Below are positions 25,526 through 35,141 of a stretch of 64,000 bases of DNA, one piece after another. How positions within the stretch are numbered: the first letter of the stretch is position 1; the number at the start of each line of letters is the position of its first letter. Below the pieces are notes generated by a model that had not been told where the DNA came from, did no database searches, and worked only from the letters and a program-made list of their open reading frames with translations. The stretch is taken from positions 186,001 to 250,000 of the forward strand of contig NZ_KB892705.1 of assembly GCF_000373905.1 (NCBI RefSeq), read 5' to 3'. A program made the translations under genes and the position numbers. Source of the DNA: Mycobacterium sp. 155 (GTDB taxonomy: Bacteria; Actinomycetota; Actinomycetes; Mycobacteriales; Mycobacteriaceae).

Positions 25526-25978
25526 CTAGCCGCAGAGCTGGTCGGCCGCCGCGCGCACCGCGACGATGACCGCGGCCTGACGGCCAGGTTCCAGCTCCGC
25601 CCAGGCCTTGTTGTAGGTGCCGGGGCCGGGTGTGGCGCCGGGAGCCTGCAGAGCGGCCAGATACGGCTCAATCTGGGTCTTGGGGTCGCCGCCCTTCTCG
25701 TCCATCCAGACCTTGGCGGCATGGCAGGCCTGGAAATACTCCTCTTCGGACGACTGGGCGTCGGCCTCCACGGCGGTGGTGACCCCGCCCGGCGAGGTCG
25801 CCACTTCACCCGGCCCGGCGGTGGGGGTGGCCGACTGCGTGGCAGTGGTCGGCGTTGCGGCGGACGAGGCGGGAGGATGACCCTGATCGCCCGTCGACGA
25901 ACATCCCGTCAACATCGTGAGGGCGGTTACGGCGACGGCTCCAGTCGTCCACAACAGGGCCCAGGCGTTACTGCGCAT
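25526..25978 (-). CDS. lpqV: Lipoprotein LpqV
   Basis: This 150-residue protein has a lipoprotein signal ending in the lipobox LTGC (TGAVAVTALTMLTGCSS), a threonine/proline-rich linker and a conserved helical C-terminus (YFQACHAAKVWMDEKGGDPK, PGRQAAVIVAVRAAADQLCG) with two cysteines. It corresponds to M. tuberculosis LpqV (Rv1064c), adjacent to Rv1063c in the same order. Its molecular function is unknown. It is probably anchored to the outer face of the plasma membrane. Confidence 0.88.
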   Translation of the reverse strand: MRSNAWALLWTTGAVAVTALTMLTGCSSTGDQGHPPASSAATPTTATQSATPTAGPGEVATSPGGVTTAVEADAQSSEEEYFQACHAAKVWMDEKGGDPKTQIEPYLAALQAPGATPGPGTYNKAWAELEPGRQAAVIVAVRAAADQLCG

Positions 25979-26100
25979 GGCGCCAATCTATGCAACACTG
26001 GCCGCCGTGATGGAACGGACCGGTTCGCAGGGGTGTTGTCGGGCTCGCTAGCGCGCCCTTGACCAACCTGTCCGCAACGTCTGTTCTGGAGTTTTCTCGT

Positions 26101-26625
26101 ATGGTTTCCACCCTTGCCCCTGCCCCGGTTCCTGCCGTGTCCGCACCGACCCGGCTGCGCCTGCCCGATCTGTTGCACACCACCGACCGCGCCGCCGACG
26201 ACGTCCTGTCCGGTCGCTACGACCGGCTGTTGCGCGGTCTGCCGCACGACGAGCGCTGGTACACGCGGATGGCCGGCGACGACGAGTTGGACATCTGGTT
26301 GATCAGTTGGGTACCCGACAAGTCCACCGAACTGCACGACCACGGCGGCTCCCTGGGGGCGTTGACTGTGGTGTCGGGTGCTCTGACCGAAACCCGCTGG
26401 GATGGTGAGGAGTTGAGGCGTCGACGGCTCTCAGCAGGCGCCCAGGCCGCGTTCCCACTCGGATGGGTGCACGACGTCGTCCGCGCACCCGGACCGCTCA
26501 CCGGACCAACGTTGAGTGTGCACGCCTACTCGCCGCCGTTGACCGCCATGTCCTACTACGAGGTGACGGAACGGAACACGTTGCGCCGCAACCGGACCGA
26601 ACTGACTGACGCTCCGGAGGGGTGA
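26101..26625 (+). CDS. Cysteine dioxygenase-type cupin protein
   Basis: This 174-residue protein from ATG 26101 corresponds to Rv1065. The cupin motif STELHDHGGSLGALTVVSG supplies two metal histidines, and WVHDVVRAPG holds a third, as in thiol dioxygenases that oxidise cysteine or related thiols with Fe(II). An in-frame TTG at 26059 would add 14 residues with no support. It overlaps or abuts the rhodanese gene, suggesting a sulfur-metabolism pair. Confidence 0.82.
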   Translation: MVSTLAPAPVPAVSAPTRLRLPDLLHTTDRAADDVLSGRYDRLLRGLPHDERWYTRMAGDDELDIWLISWVPDKSTELHDHGGSLGALTVVSGALTETRWDGEELRRRRLSAGAQAAFPLGWVHDVVRAPGPLTGPTLSVHAYSPPLTAMSYYEVTERNTLRRNRTELTDAPEG

Positions 26626-26627
26626 GT

Positions 26628-26996
26628 GTGAGCCGGATCGAGGCCGTCCTGGCGGCTGCCCGGGAGCGTCTGCAGCGGCTGCCCGCCGACGAGTTGCCCG
26701 CTGCGTTGGCTTCCGGCGCCGTGCTTGTCGACATCCGGCCCGCCGCGCAGCGGGCCGCCGAGGGGGAAGTATCGGGCGCGCTGGTGATCGAGCGCAATGT
26801 GCTGGAGTGGCGGTGCGACCCCACCAGCGATGCGCGGATTCCGCAGGCGGTCGACGACGACGTGCACTGGGTCATCCTGTGCTCGGAGGGCTACACGTCC
26901 AGCCTGGCCGCGGCCGCTCTGCACGACCTCGGGCTGTACCGCGCTACCGACGTCGTCGGCGGCTACCAGGCACTGAAGGTGGCCCAGCTGGTCTAG
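26628..26996 (+). CDS. Rhodanese-domain protein
   Basis: This single-domain rhodanese of 122 residues has the active-site loop HWVILCSEGYTSSLAAAAL containing the catalytic cysteine, and VLVDIRPAAQRAAEG at the N-terminal strand. GTG 26628 is chosen because GGAGG at 26616-26620 is properly spaced; GTG 26622 overlaps the upstream stop. With the preceding thiol-dioxygenase-like cupin it forms a two-gene sulfur unit (Rv1065-Rv1066 order). It converges with the next gene, overlapping by four bases. Confidence 0.87.
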   Translation: MSRIEAVLAAARERLQRLPADELPAALASGAVLVDIRPAAQRAAEGEVSGALVIERNVLEWRCDPTSDARIPQAVDDDVHWVILCSEGYTSSLAAAALHDLGLYRATDVVGGYQALKVAQLV

Positions 26997-28693
26997 GTGT
27001 TTTCGTTGTTGCTCAACAGCGGACGCAACTTCTCGGTCTTGTCCGGCGTCCAATCGGGCGGCTGCAGGATCTTGGCCCACGCATTGGCGACATCCTTGAT
27101 GTACACGTGGCCGTGCCCGTCGGGCACGTTGACCGAGACCGCCATGTCCGCGGACACCTGTAGGAAGGTCACCACCGGGATCCACTGCATGCGCCCCGAG
27201 ACGTCGTAACCACGAGGCTCCTTGAGCCAATCCGGCTCGGAGAACAGCAGATCCGGGTTCCACCACGCGATCGGATCCGACGCGTGCTGCAGGTAGACCG
27301 CGCGGGGAGTGTGCCACGGGTCGGCAGGCCGGTCCAGGTTCTCCGGCCGTGCGGAGAATCGGACGTACTCGCCCTTCCCGTAGATCGGAAGCCACTCCGG
27401 GGAGCCGGCATCGCGGTTTCGGGTCAGATCCGTCCAGATGGTGTTGTTGAATGTCGGGCCCGAGAACAGCGCGCCGTCGGTACGGGCGATCAGATTGTTC
27501 AGGCTCAGGAACGGTGCCTCGCCGCCGAACGAACCCAGGCTCTCGCCGAACACCACAAGCTTGGGGCGCTTGCCCTCCGGCCGCTGCTTGACGAGGTGGT
27601 CGACCGCCTCGAACAGCGCCTGCCCGGCCTGACGCGCGTTCTCCTTGTCCACCAGGAACGAGATCCAGCTGGGCAGGAACGAATACTGCATCGATACGAT
27701 TGCGCTGTCGCCGTTGTACATGTACTCCAGGGCCGCGGCCTCGGCGTCGTTGATCCAGCCGGTGCCGGTGGTGGTCGCCACCGCCACCACTTTGCGGTCG
27801 AGCCCGCCGGTGCGCAGCAGCTCCTGGGCGGCCAGTGCCGCAGTGGCCCGGATACCCTCAGCGGAATGCAACCCGGCGTACGCCCGGATCGGTTCCATCG
27901 CAGGTTTTCCGTTGAATTCGCTGAGCTTCTCGACACTCGGCCCGCCGGAAACGAACACCCGACCCTGGTGGCCCAGCGACTCCCACTTCGTCAGCGATCC
28001 CGGGCCGCCCGACCGCAGTGTCGATGTCGGAGCCGCGAAATCAGGGTCGTCCTCGTTGTTGATCGCCGAGAACGTGCTGTTGATCTTCTCCATCGTGAAT
28101 CGGACCACCACACCGTTGAGCAGTGCGATGCTGAACGCCAACAACAGCGCGATCACCACCACTACCGAAACGCGTGGGGGCGCAAATCGATTGAGCTGGT
28201 GCACGAGGAACCGCACGAGCCTGCCGATCAGCTGTCCGATCTTCACGAACACGAACAGCAGCACCACCGACAACACCGCGGTCAGCGGGTGATCCCAGAA
28301 CGTCAGCCGCGGCACACCCATGAAGTCCCGGACCTCGTCCTGCCACACGTGGAAATAGACGATCATCAGGATCTGGCCGACGATGCCGACTACCACGAGG
28401 CTCACCCATGCCCAGCGCGGCGCACGCGGACTGGTGTCCGCCGACCGCATGAACCGCACCAGCCACACGCCGAAAACGCCGAGGCCGTAGCCGATTGCAC
28501 CGGCGGCGCCACTCACCAGACCCTGGAACAGCGGACCGCGCGGCAGCAGCGACGGCGTCATCGACAACCACAGGAACACCAGGCCGACCGCCGTCCCGAA
28601 GAACGTGTAATGACGCTGCCACAAGTCGGGTTTGTCCGTGGCAACGGGCTTGGCGTCGGGCGTCGCAGCTTCGGGCTCGGCGATGTCGGTCAC
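26993..28693 (-). CDS. Membrane alpha/beta-hydrolase (Rv1069c-like)
   Basis: This is a 566-residue protein. An N-terminal membrane domain of about five helices (FFGTAVGLVFLWLSMTPSLL, WVSLVVVGIVGQILMIVYF, VSVVVVIALLLAFSIALL) is followed by a hydrolase domain. The nucleophile elbow is LVVFGESLGSFGGEAPF (GxSxG). The architecture is that of the Abhydrolase_9 family with its own N-terminal domain, represented by Rv1069c. The enzyme active site should face the periplasm. Its substrate is unknown; an envelope lipid ester is plausible. Confidence 0.87.
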   Translation of the reverse strand: MTDIAEPEAATPDAKPVATDKPDLWQRHYTFFGTAVGLVFLWLSMTPSLLPRGPLFQGLVSGAAGAIGYGLGVFGVWLVRFMRSADTSPRAPRWAWVSLVVVGIVGQILMIVYFHVWQDEVRDFMGVPRLTFWDHPLTAVLSVVLLFVFVKIGQLIGRLVRFLVHQLNRFAPPRVSVVVVIALLLAFSIALLNGVVVRFTMEKINSTFSAINNEDDPDFAAPTSTLRSGGPGSLTKWESLGHQGRVFVSGGPSVEKLSEFNGKPAMEPIRAYAGLHSAEGIRATAALAAQELLRTGGLDRKVVAVATTTGTGWINDAEAAALEYMYNGDSAIVSMQYSFLPSWISFLVDKENARQAGQALFEAVDHLVKQRPEGKRPKLVVFGESLGSFGGEAPFLSLNNLIARTDGALFSGPTFNNTIWTDLTRNRDAGSPEWLPIYGKGEYVRFSARPENLDRPADPWHTPRAVYLQHASDPIAWWNPDLLFSEPDWLKEPRGYDVSGRMQWIPVVTFLQVSADMAVSVNVPDGHGHVYIKDVANAWAKILQPPDWTPDKTEKLRPLLSNNENT

Positions 28694-28702
28694 CCTCGTA
28701 CT

Positions 28703-29476
28703 TTAGCGATGGGTGAAGTTAGGGGCGCGCTTCTGGGTGAAGGCCGCCATGCCTTCCTTCTGATCGGTCGTGGCGAACGCCGAGTGGAACAGTCGGCGTT
28801 CGTAGAGCAGGCCCTCCGCAAGCGTCGACTCATAAGCACGGTTGACGGCTTCCTTGGCCATCCGCGCCGCCGACAGCGACATCCCCGCGATCGTCTCGGC
28901 CACCGCGAGGGCCTCGTCGATCAGCGAATCCGCCGGGACCAGGCGCGACACCAGCCCGGCCCGTTCGGCTTCGACCGCGTCGATGGTTCGGCCCGTCAGG
29001 ATCAGGTCCATGGCCTTGGCCTTGCCGATCGCACGTGTCAGTCGCTGGCTGCCGCCCATACCGGGCAGCACGCCCAGCTTGATCTCGGGCTGGCCGAACT
29101 TGGCGGTGTCGGCAGCGATCAGGATGTCGCACATCATCGCCAGCTCGCAGCCACCACCCAGGGCATACCCGGCGACGGCGGCGACGGTCGGGGTTCGGGT
29201 GGCGGCGAATTTCGACCACAGCTCGAACAAGTCGGCCGCGTACACGTCGGCGAACGACAGCTCCGCCATCTCCTTGATGTCCGCGCCGGCGGCGAAGGCC
29301 TTCTCGTTACCGGTGACGATGATCGCGCCGATACCTGGGTCGTTGTCGAGTTCGGCTGCGGCCGTGGTGACTTCGTTCATCACCTGGCTGTTGAGCGCGT
29401 TGAGCGCCTTGGGCCGGTTGAGGGTGATGGTGGCGACGCGGTCGACGCGGGTCACCAGGATCGTCTCAAAGCTCAT
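28703..29476 (-). CDS. echA8: Enoyl-CoA hydratase
   Basis: This crotonase-fold enzyme of 257 residues hydrates trans-2-enoyl-CoA in beta-oxidation. The oxyanion loops are [12 protein letters not shown] and [14 protein letters not shown], and the two catalytic glutamates lie in GGGCELAM and FGQPEIKLG. Length, order next to the isobutyryl-CoA hydrolase gene and sequence agree with EchA8 (Rv1070c). It is probably co-transcribed with the upstream minus-strand gene, 11 bases away. Confidence 0.92.
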   Translation of the reverse strand: MSFETILVTRVDRVATITLNRPKALNALNSQVMNEVTTAAAELDNDPGIGAIIVTGNEKAFAAGADIKEMAELSFADVYAADLFELWSKFAATRTPTVAAVAGYALGGGCELAMMCDILIAADTAKFGQPEIKLGVLPGMGGSQRLTRAIGKAKAMDLILTGRTIDAVEAERAGLVSRLVPADSLIDEALAVAETIAGMSLSAARMAKEAVNRAYESTLAEGLLYERRLFHSAFATTDQKEGMAAFTQKRAPNFTHR

Positions 29477-29487
29477 GGGATGTCCTC

Positions 29488-30534
29488 TCAGAACGTCAGG
29501 TCGGGATCCGCCGAAACGAAGTATGCGTCGATGTCGGCCTGGGTTACCGCCGCAGTGGATGGCGGAGACCAGTGTGGGTCGCGGTCCTTGTCGACCAGTT
29601 GGGCGCGGATGCCCTCGACGAAATCATGCGAACGCACCGATGCACATGACGTCCGGTACTCCTGCTGCAGCACCTCCTCCAGCGTGTCCAGCTTCGCGGC
29701 CCGGTGCACGGCGACCAATGTCACCGCGAGCGAGACGGGAGAGCGGGTGGCGATGAGATTGGCGGCGTCGCCGGCGGTCTGGCCGGCCGGGCCCGCATTG
29801 TGGCTGCGTAGCCGGGTGAGGATGTCGGCGACGTTTTCCCCGGCATAGCAGGTGTCGATCCAGTCCCGTTGCGCCAGTAGCGGACTGGGCGGTGGTTCGA
29901 CGGCGTGGACGGCCAGGGCGCTTTCGACACCGTTGTTGACGATGTCCTCGGTGAACTCGGCGAGATCGGCGTGCGGCACATAGTGATCGGCGAAGCCCAT
30001 CGCGATGGCGTCGGCCCCGCCGAACGGTGCGCCGGTCAGCGCGGCGTGCAGGCCGAGTGCACCCGGGGCTCGCGACAGCAGATAGGTGCCGCCGACATCG
30101 GGGATGAACCCGATACCGACCTCGGGCATCGCCATCTTGGTGGTGTCTGTGACCACCCGGACACTCCCGTGGGCTGCGACGCCGACGCCCCCGCCCATCA
30201 CGATGCCGTCCATGAGCGCCACGTACGGCTTGGGATAACTGCCGATGCGTGCGTTGAGCCGGTATTCGTCGTACCAGAACTTGCGGGCGTCGGCCCCGCC
30301 CGCCCTGGCGCTGTGATAGAGCGCAACCACATCGCCGCCTGCGCATAGCCCGCGCTCACCGGCTCCGGTGAGCAGCACGGTGTGGACCGTGTCGTCGTTC
30401 TCCCACGCGTCGAGTGCCGCGGCGATTCTCGCGACCATCCCCTCATTGAGCGAGTTGATCGCCCTCGGCCGGTTCAGGGTGAGAATGCCAACCCCGTTAC
30501 GGACATTTACTAGGATGTCCTCGTTTTCTGCCAC
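29488..30534 (-). CDS. echA9: 3-hydroxyisobutyryl-CoA hydrolase (EchA9-type)
   Basis: This 348-residue crotonase-superfamily protein is longer than simple hydratases and has the hydrolase-specific C-terminal extension. Key segments are [37 protein letters not shown] and [16 protein letters not shown] with the catalytic glutamate. The reaction releases 3-hydroxyisobutyrate in valine breakdown. By position it is EchA9 (Rv1071c). It is upstream of echA8 in a probable two-gene operon. Confidence 0.9.
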   Translation of the reverse strand: MAENEDILVNVRNGVGILTLNRPRAINSLNEGMVARIAAALDAWENDDTVHTVLLTGAGERGLCAGGDVVALYHSARAGGADARKFWYDEYRLNARIGSYPKPYVALMDGIVMGGGVGVAAHGSVRVVTDTTKMAMPEVGIGFIPDVGGTYLLSRAPGALGLHAALTGAPFGGADAIAMGFADHYVPHADLAEFTEDIVNNGVESALAVHAVEPPPSPLLAQRDWIDTCYAGENVADILTRLRSHNAGPAGQTAGDAANLIATRSPVSLAVTLVAVHRAAKLDTLEEVLQQEYRTSCASVRSHDFVEGIRAQLVDKDRDPHWSPPSTAAVTQADIDAYFVSADPDLTF

Positions 30535-30708
30535 GAGGCCAATCTAGTTCGATGCCCGTTGTTCGCTTACGCCGGGTAGGGTTTGCCTCGACATCAAACC
30601 TGTACGTTTCCTGGGAATGCGTTCGGTTCTGCGGGAACCTGTGCAGATCGCCGTTCGTTGATCGAAGTAGTTCACTGCCGAACACGGCACATAGGAGAGG
30701 ACCCGACG

Positions 30709-31542
30709 GTGCGCGAGACCAGCAACCCGGTATTCCGGTCTCTGCCCAAAACGCAGGGCGGATACGCACAATTCGGTACCGGAGCCGCCGGCTACGGCGC
30801 TCAGCAGGTACATGCACAGCCTTATACCGAGTACACCGACCAGCGGCAGACCGGTGTATCGCGTCCACTGACCATCGACGACGTTGTCACCAAGACCGGC
30901 ATCTCGCTGGCCATCGTGTCGGCTGTCGCCGTCGTCGCCTACTTCTTCGTGGCGGCCAACCCGGCCCTGCTGATGCCTGCGTTCTTCATCGGCAGCTTCG
31001 GCGGTCTTGCGCTGGTGTTGATCGCCACCTTCGGGCGTAAGCAGGACAACCCGGCCATCGTGCTGTCCTACGCGGCGTTCGAGGGCGTGTTCGTCGGCAC
31101 GGCGTCGTTCCTGTTCGCCAACCTGGTGTCCACTGGTGGGCCGGCCATGATCTTCCAGGCCGTGGTCGCGACCTTCGGCGTGTTCTTCGGCATGCTCGTC
31201 GTCTACAAGACCGGCGCCATCCGGGTCACCCCGAAGCTCACCCGCATGATCGTCGCCGGCATCTTCGGCGTCGTCGCGCTTGCCATCGTGAACATCCTGT
31301 TCGCGATCTTCACCGGCAACGCCCCGCTGACCGACGGCGGCCCGCTGGCCATCGGCTTCTCGCTGCTGTGCATCGCGCTCGCGTCGTTCAGCTTCCTGAT
31401 CGACTTCGACGCTGCCGACCAGATGATCCGCGCCGGTGCGCCGGAGAAGGCCGCGTGGGGCATCGCCCTGGGCCTGACCGTCACGCTGGTCTGGCTCTAC
31501 ATCGAGATCCTGCGGCTGTTGAGTTACTTCAACAACGACTAG
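30709..31542 (+). CDS. Bax inhibitor-1/YccA-family membrane protein
   Basis: The protein has 277 residues from GTG 30709, with GGAGAGG just upstream. The N-terminal 60 residues are soluble (ETSNPVFRSLPKTQGGYAQF), and seven hydrophobic helices follow. The family signature is in the last loops (FSFLIDFDAADQMIRAGAP, AWGIALGLTVTLVWLYIEIL), whose aspartates form the pH-sensing pair in BI-1 proteins. It corresponds to Rv1072. A role in membrane ion or stress homeostasis is inferred only from the family. A U-tract terminator follows directly. Confidence 0.9.
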   Translation: MRETSNPVFRSLPKTQGGYAQFGTGAAGYGAQQVHAQPYTEYTDQRQTGVSRPLTIDDVVTKTGISLAIVSAVAVVAYFFVAANPALLMPAFFIGSFGGLALVLIATFGRKQDNPAIVLSYAAFEGVFVGTASFLFANLVSTGGPAMIFQAVVATFGVFFGMLVVYKTGAIRVTPKLTRMIVAGIFGVVALAIVNILFAIFTGNAPLTDGGPLAIGFSLLCIALASFSFLIDFDAADQMIRAGAPEKAAWGIALGLTVTLVWLYIEILRLLSYFNND

Positions 31543-31557
31543 TTTCTTTCCCGAGAA

Positions 31558-31590
31558 GGGCGTCCGCGACTCGCGGGCGCCTTTTTCTTT
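31558..31590 (+). terminator. Intrinsic terminator
   Basis: GGCGTCCGCG pairs with CGCGGGCGCC across a three-base loop (31559-31581, one G-T pair), followed by TTTTTCTTTT. This is the most classical Rho-independent terminator in the window, 16 bases after the BI-1-like gene. Confidence 0.85.
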
Positions 31591-31648
31591 TGCGTCGAGA
31601 CTGGGGTGGTGGCCTTCACTCTGCGGTCAGGAGTCAACGCCGAAGGAG

Positions 31649-32866
31649 CTAGGAGAGCCGCTCCACGACCATCGCCATGCCCTGGCCGCCACCGACGCAC
31701 ATGGTCTCGATGCCGAGCGTCTTGTCGTAGGTCTGCAGATTGTTCAGCAGGGTTGCGGTGATCCGGGCACCGGTCATGCCGAACGGGTGGCCCAAAGCGA
31801 TTGCGCCGCCTGAGACATTGAGCCTGTTCTCGTCGATGCCCAGGGCCCGGGCTGAACCCAGCACCTGCACCGCGAATGCCTCGTTGATCTCGTAGAGGTC
31901 TATGTCGCCAATACTCATGCCAGCGTTGGCAAGAGCTTTCTTGACGGCCTCGATCGGGCCGAGGCCCATGATCTCCGGTGACAGGCCGGATACCCCGGTC
32001 GACACGATGCGGGCCAGCGGCGTGAGCCCGAGTTCGCGAGCGCGCACATCGCTCATCACGACGAGCGCCGCGGCGCCGTCGTTCAGCGGGCATGCGTTGC
32101 CGGCAGTGATGGTGCCGTTGGGCCGGAAGACCGGCTTGAGCTGGCTGATCTTCTCGTAGGTGGTGCCGGGCCGCGGGCCGTCATCGGTGGACACCACAGT
32201 GCCATTGCGCAGGGTCACCGGCACGATCTCGCGCTCGAAGAATCCGTGCTTGATCGCCTCTTCGGCCCGGTTCTGCGACCGCACACCCCAGTGATCCTGT
32301 TCTTCGCGGCTGATACCGGTGTATAGCGCGACATTCTCGGCGGTCTGGCCCATGGCGATGTATACGTCGGGGATGTTGCCGTCTTCCCGCGGGTCGTGCC
32401 ATTCCTCGGCGCCCGTGGCCGCCTTGTCGGTGCGGGCCATTGCGTCGGCATAGAGCGGGTTCTTGGTGTCGGGCCAACCGTCGGCGTTGCCCTTGGCGAA
32501 CCGCGACACGGTCTCGACGCCGGCCGAGATGAATGCGTGGCCCTCACCGGCCTTGATCGCGTGGAATGCCATGCGGGTGGTCTGCAGCGACGACGAGCAG
32601 TAGCGGTTGACCGTGGTGCCGGGCAGAAAGTCGTAGCCCAGCTGGACCGCGACGGCGCGACCGATGTTGAACCCGGCCTCGCCGCCAGGCTGACCGCAGC
32701 CCATGACGAGGTCGTCGATGTCGCGGGGGTCCAGGGCCGGCACCTTGTCCAGCACAGCCTTCACCATCTGAGCAGCCAGGTCGTCCGGCCGCATCTCGAT
32801 GAGCGATCCCTTTCCGGCGCGGCCGATCGGCGAGCGGGCGGTGGCGACGATGACGGCTTCGGGCAT
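31649..32866 (-). CDS. fadA3: Acetyl-CoA acetyltransferase (thiolase)
   Basis: This 405-residue thiolase cleaves or forms 3-ketoacyl-CoA. The nucleophilic cysteine is in [15 protein letters not shown], the histidine in [16 protein letters not shown] and the second cysteine in [14 protein letters not shown]. The ATG at 32866 has GGAG upstream. Position and length match FadA3 (Rv1074c). With echA8 and echA9 nearby it adds to a local acyl-CoA degradation group. Confidence 0.92.
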   Translation of the reverse strand: MPEAVIVATARSPIGRAGKGSLIEMRPDDLAAQMVKAVLDKVPALDPRDIDDLVMGCGQPGGEAGFNIGRAVAVQLGYDFLPGTTVNRYCSSSLQTTRMAFHAIKAGEGHAFISAGVETVSRFAKGNADGWPDTKNPLYADAMARTDKAATGAEEWHDPREDGNIPDVYIAMGQTAENVALYTGISREEQDHWGVRSQNRAEEAIKHGFFEREIVPVTLRNGTVVSTDDGPRPGTTYEKISQLKPVFRPNGTITAGNACPLNDGAAALVVMSDVRARELGLTPLARIVSTGVSGLSPEIMGLGPIEAVKKALANAGMSIGDIDLYEINEAFAVQVLGSARALGIDENRLNVSGGAIALGHPFGMTGARITATLLNNLQTYDKTLGIETMCVGGGQGMAMVVERLS

Positions 32867-32899
32867 GGCAAGCTCCTAGATCGTGTTCTAGAAATGAAC

Positions 32900-33880
32900 C
32901 TAGCCCGCGGGTACCACGATGGGTGCGGGCACTCCGGTCGGCCGCCGCCAGAGCCTGCTCACGCCGCCCAGCCGCGACAGCAACGACGCATCGTCCGCCG
33001 AACCGGTCTCCAGCGCCTCGTCACCGTCCCAGTTGCCCAAGGCATTACACAGCGCCGGTAGCAACTGGCTGGCCGCCAGAGCGTAACCGGCCGCCGATGG
33101 GTGGAACATGTCCTGTGAGAACAACAGTTCGGGGGTCTTGTAGAAGTCGGGTGCCAGCAGATCGGAGAACGGCACCGGCACACCGCCCGCGGCCCGCACG
33201 GCGCCGGCCTGCGCGCGGGCCAGCCGCAACCCCCGGTCCCGTGCGACCCAGCGCAATGGTTGGGGAATCGCCTTGATGACACCGAAATCCGGGCAGGTGC
33301 CGACGACTACGACCGCTCCCGCGGACCGTAACCGCTGTACGGCCACACCGAGCCGCCGCGCCGAGGGGCCGATGCCGTTCGGTTTGGTGATGTCGTTGGC
33401 GCCGATCATGATGACGGCCGCATCCGGCGGTGGGCCGGCCACGAACATGGCGTCGATCTGCCCCGACAGCCCTTTCGACGTCGCACCGACAATTGCCTTG
33501 GTGCTCAACCGGACCCGTTTACCGAACTGCTCGGCGACGCCGCGGGCGATCACCACGCCGGGTACCTCGTCGGCCACGCGGCAGCCGTAGCCCGTGGCGG
33601 TCGAGTCGCCGAACACCATCAGATGTATGTCGAACGGAATTCCGCGCTCCCAACGCTGCACCGGGCCACCGCCGGGCGCGTAGACGCCGTCGGCGCGGGG
33701 TGGGATGTCCCAAGCCTTCGGGATGACCCGACGGGCCTGATCCGCCTGCCCCGACAGCAGATTGCGCGCCCCGATATACGCGGAGCCGGTAGACACCAGT
33801 GTTGCCGCGGCCGCCAGGGCGAAGGTCGTCCGACTCGGGGTGCGGTTGCGGACGCGAGGAGCACGACTGCTTGAGCCCAC
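32900..33880 (-). CDS. SGNH/GDSL-type esterase, membrane-anchored
   Basis: This 326-residue protein has an N-terminal hydrophobic helix (TFALAAAATLVSTGSAYIG), likely an uncleaved anchor or signal. The SGNH blocks are all present: MVFGDSTATGYG with the nucleophile, the glycine in AIVGATSKGLSG, the asparagine in IMIGANDITKP and DMFHPSAAGYALA with the aspartate and histidine. It corresponds to Rv1075c, an exported esterase. It probably acts on acyl esters in the cell envelope. Confidence 0.88.
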   Translation of the reverse strand: MGSSSRAPRVRNRTPSRTTFALAAAATLVSTGSAYIGARNLLSGQADQARRVIPKAWDIPPRADGVYAPGGGPVQRWERGIPFDIHLMVFGDSTATGYGCRVADEVPGVVIARGVAEQFGKRVRLSTKAIVGATSKGLSGQIDAMFVAGPPPDAAVIMIGANDITKPNGIGPSARRLGVAVQRLRSAGAVVVVGTCPDFGVIKAIPQPLRWVARDRGLRLARAQAGAVRAAGGVPVPFSDLLAPDFYKTPELLFSQDMFHPSAAGYALAASQLLPALCNALGNWDGDEALETGSADDASLLSRLGGVSRLWRRPTGVPAPIVVPAG

Positions 33881-34074
33881 ACCGCAAGTTTAGGTGCGAC
33901 ACACCAGGTTTTGCGTGTGGCGAGCGGAGACCACCGATTACGTTGCGGTATCAAGTCCGGTATCAATTCAGATTATTTGATTGTTGAACTGACTGAGGAT
34001 GGCAAGCTAAGTTACCCGGGTTGTCTGAGTGACGTAGCACACCTAGCACTACAAAGACGTAGGAAGTGGTGGCG

Positions 34075-35112
34075 ATGACTGCACCGAGTAAGGTCGCGAG
34101 GTCCCGTCGTGCTGGTATAAGCCCAGCTAGAGTGCACCGCGCGCGCAAGTACCCTGTCAGTGACCTGATGCCCGTCGAGGTGGTCGAAGACGGTCCGAGT
34201 CTCGCCGGCCGACTGGCTTCGGTGGCGGCAATGCTGACTATCCGACCCGTTGTAGCAATTGGTAGCTATGCTCCGCATTTGCCGTGGCCGTTCGGTGTTG
34301 TCAACTTCGCCGCGCGGCTCATGCGGCCCGCCCCCGGCACCATCAAGGCGACGATCGGCCTGCCCAACTGCACCGCGCACCTTGTGCGCGCCAAGGGTGT
34401 GCTGCCCGCCGACGGCAAGCGAAGCGTCATCCTGTACCTGCACGGTGGCGCGTTCCTGACGTGTGGTGCGAACACACATACCGGCATTGTGACGTCGCTG
34501 TCGCAGTACGCGGACAGTCCGGTACTGGCGGTGGATTACCGCATGGTCCCCAAGCATTCGGTGGGCACCGCGATCGACGACTGTTACGACGCCTACCACT
34601 GGCTGCGGCTCACCGGATACGAGCCCGAGCAGATCGTGCTGGTCGGTGACTCGGCGGGCGGTTATCTGGGGCTGGCTCTGGCCGAACGGCTCCTGGCCGA
34701 GGGAGAGGAACCGGCGGCGCTGGTCACCATGTCGCCCTTGTTCGAGATCGACAACACGGCGCGGGCCAATCATCCGAACATCCACCGGGATGCCATGTTC
34801 GTGCCCAAGGCGTTCGACGCCCTCGTCAAGCTGGTCGAGCGCGCGGCCGACCGCAAGGGTGAGGAAGTCTACGAACCGCTCGACCACATCGAGCCCGGTC
34901 TTCCGCGCACGCTTATCCACGTGTCCGGTTCCGAGGTTTTGATCAGCGATGCGCGGAAAGCCGCCCACATGCTCGCCGCTGCCGGCGTTCCGGTAGAGGT
35001 GCACATTTGGCCCGGTCAGATGCATGTCTTCCAGCTTGCGGCGCCTCTGGTATCCGAAGCGGCCCGGTCGCTGCGCCAGATCGGCGAGTACATTCGCGAG
35101 GCCACCTGGTAA
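34075..35112 (+). CDS. lipU: Hormone-sensitive-lipase-family esterase LipU
   Basis: The protein has 345 residues from ATG 34075, chosen for AGGAAG at 34061-34066; GTG codons at 34066 and 34069 are too close to that site. The HSL-family oxyanion motif is ILYLHGGAFL, the nucleophile is VLVGDSAGGYLGLAL and the catalytic histidine lies in WPGQMHVFQLAA. It corresponds to LipU (Rv1076). It would hydrolyse short- to medium-chain esters. The cbs gene follows after 29 bases. Confidence 0.9.
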   Translation: MTAPSKVARSRRAGISPARVHRARKYPVSDLMPVEVVEDGPSLAGRLASVAAMLTIRPVVAIGSYAPHLPWPFGVVNFAARLMRPAPGTIKATIGLPNCTAHLVRAKGVLPADGKRSVILYLHGGAFLTCGANTHTGIVTSLSQYADSPVLAVDYRMVPKHSVGTAIDDCYDAYHWLRLTGYEPEQIVLVGDSAGGYLGLALAERLLAEGEEPAALVTMSPLFEIDNTARANHPNIHRDAMFVPKAFDALVKLVERAADRKGEEVYEPLDHIEPGLPRTLIHVSGSEVLISDARKAAHMLAAAGVPVEVHIWPGQMHVFQLAAPLVSEAARSLRQIGEYIREATW

Positions 35113-35141
35113 CCCGCGCGCGGGCCTGAGACGATGTGACT

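Noticed and set aside
27284..29848. Very long plus-strand open frame (854 codons)
   Set aside because: It lies antisense to the well-supported membrane hydrolase and echA8 genes, has no family features and is rich in R, H, Q and D, typical of high-GC shadow frames.
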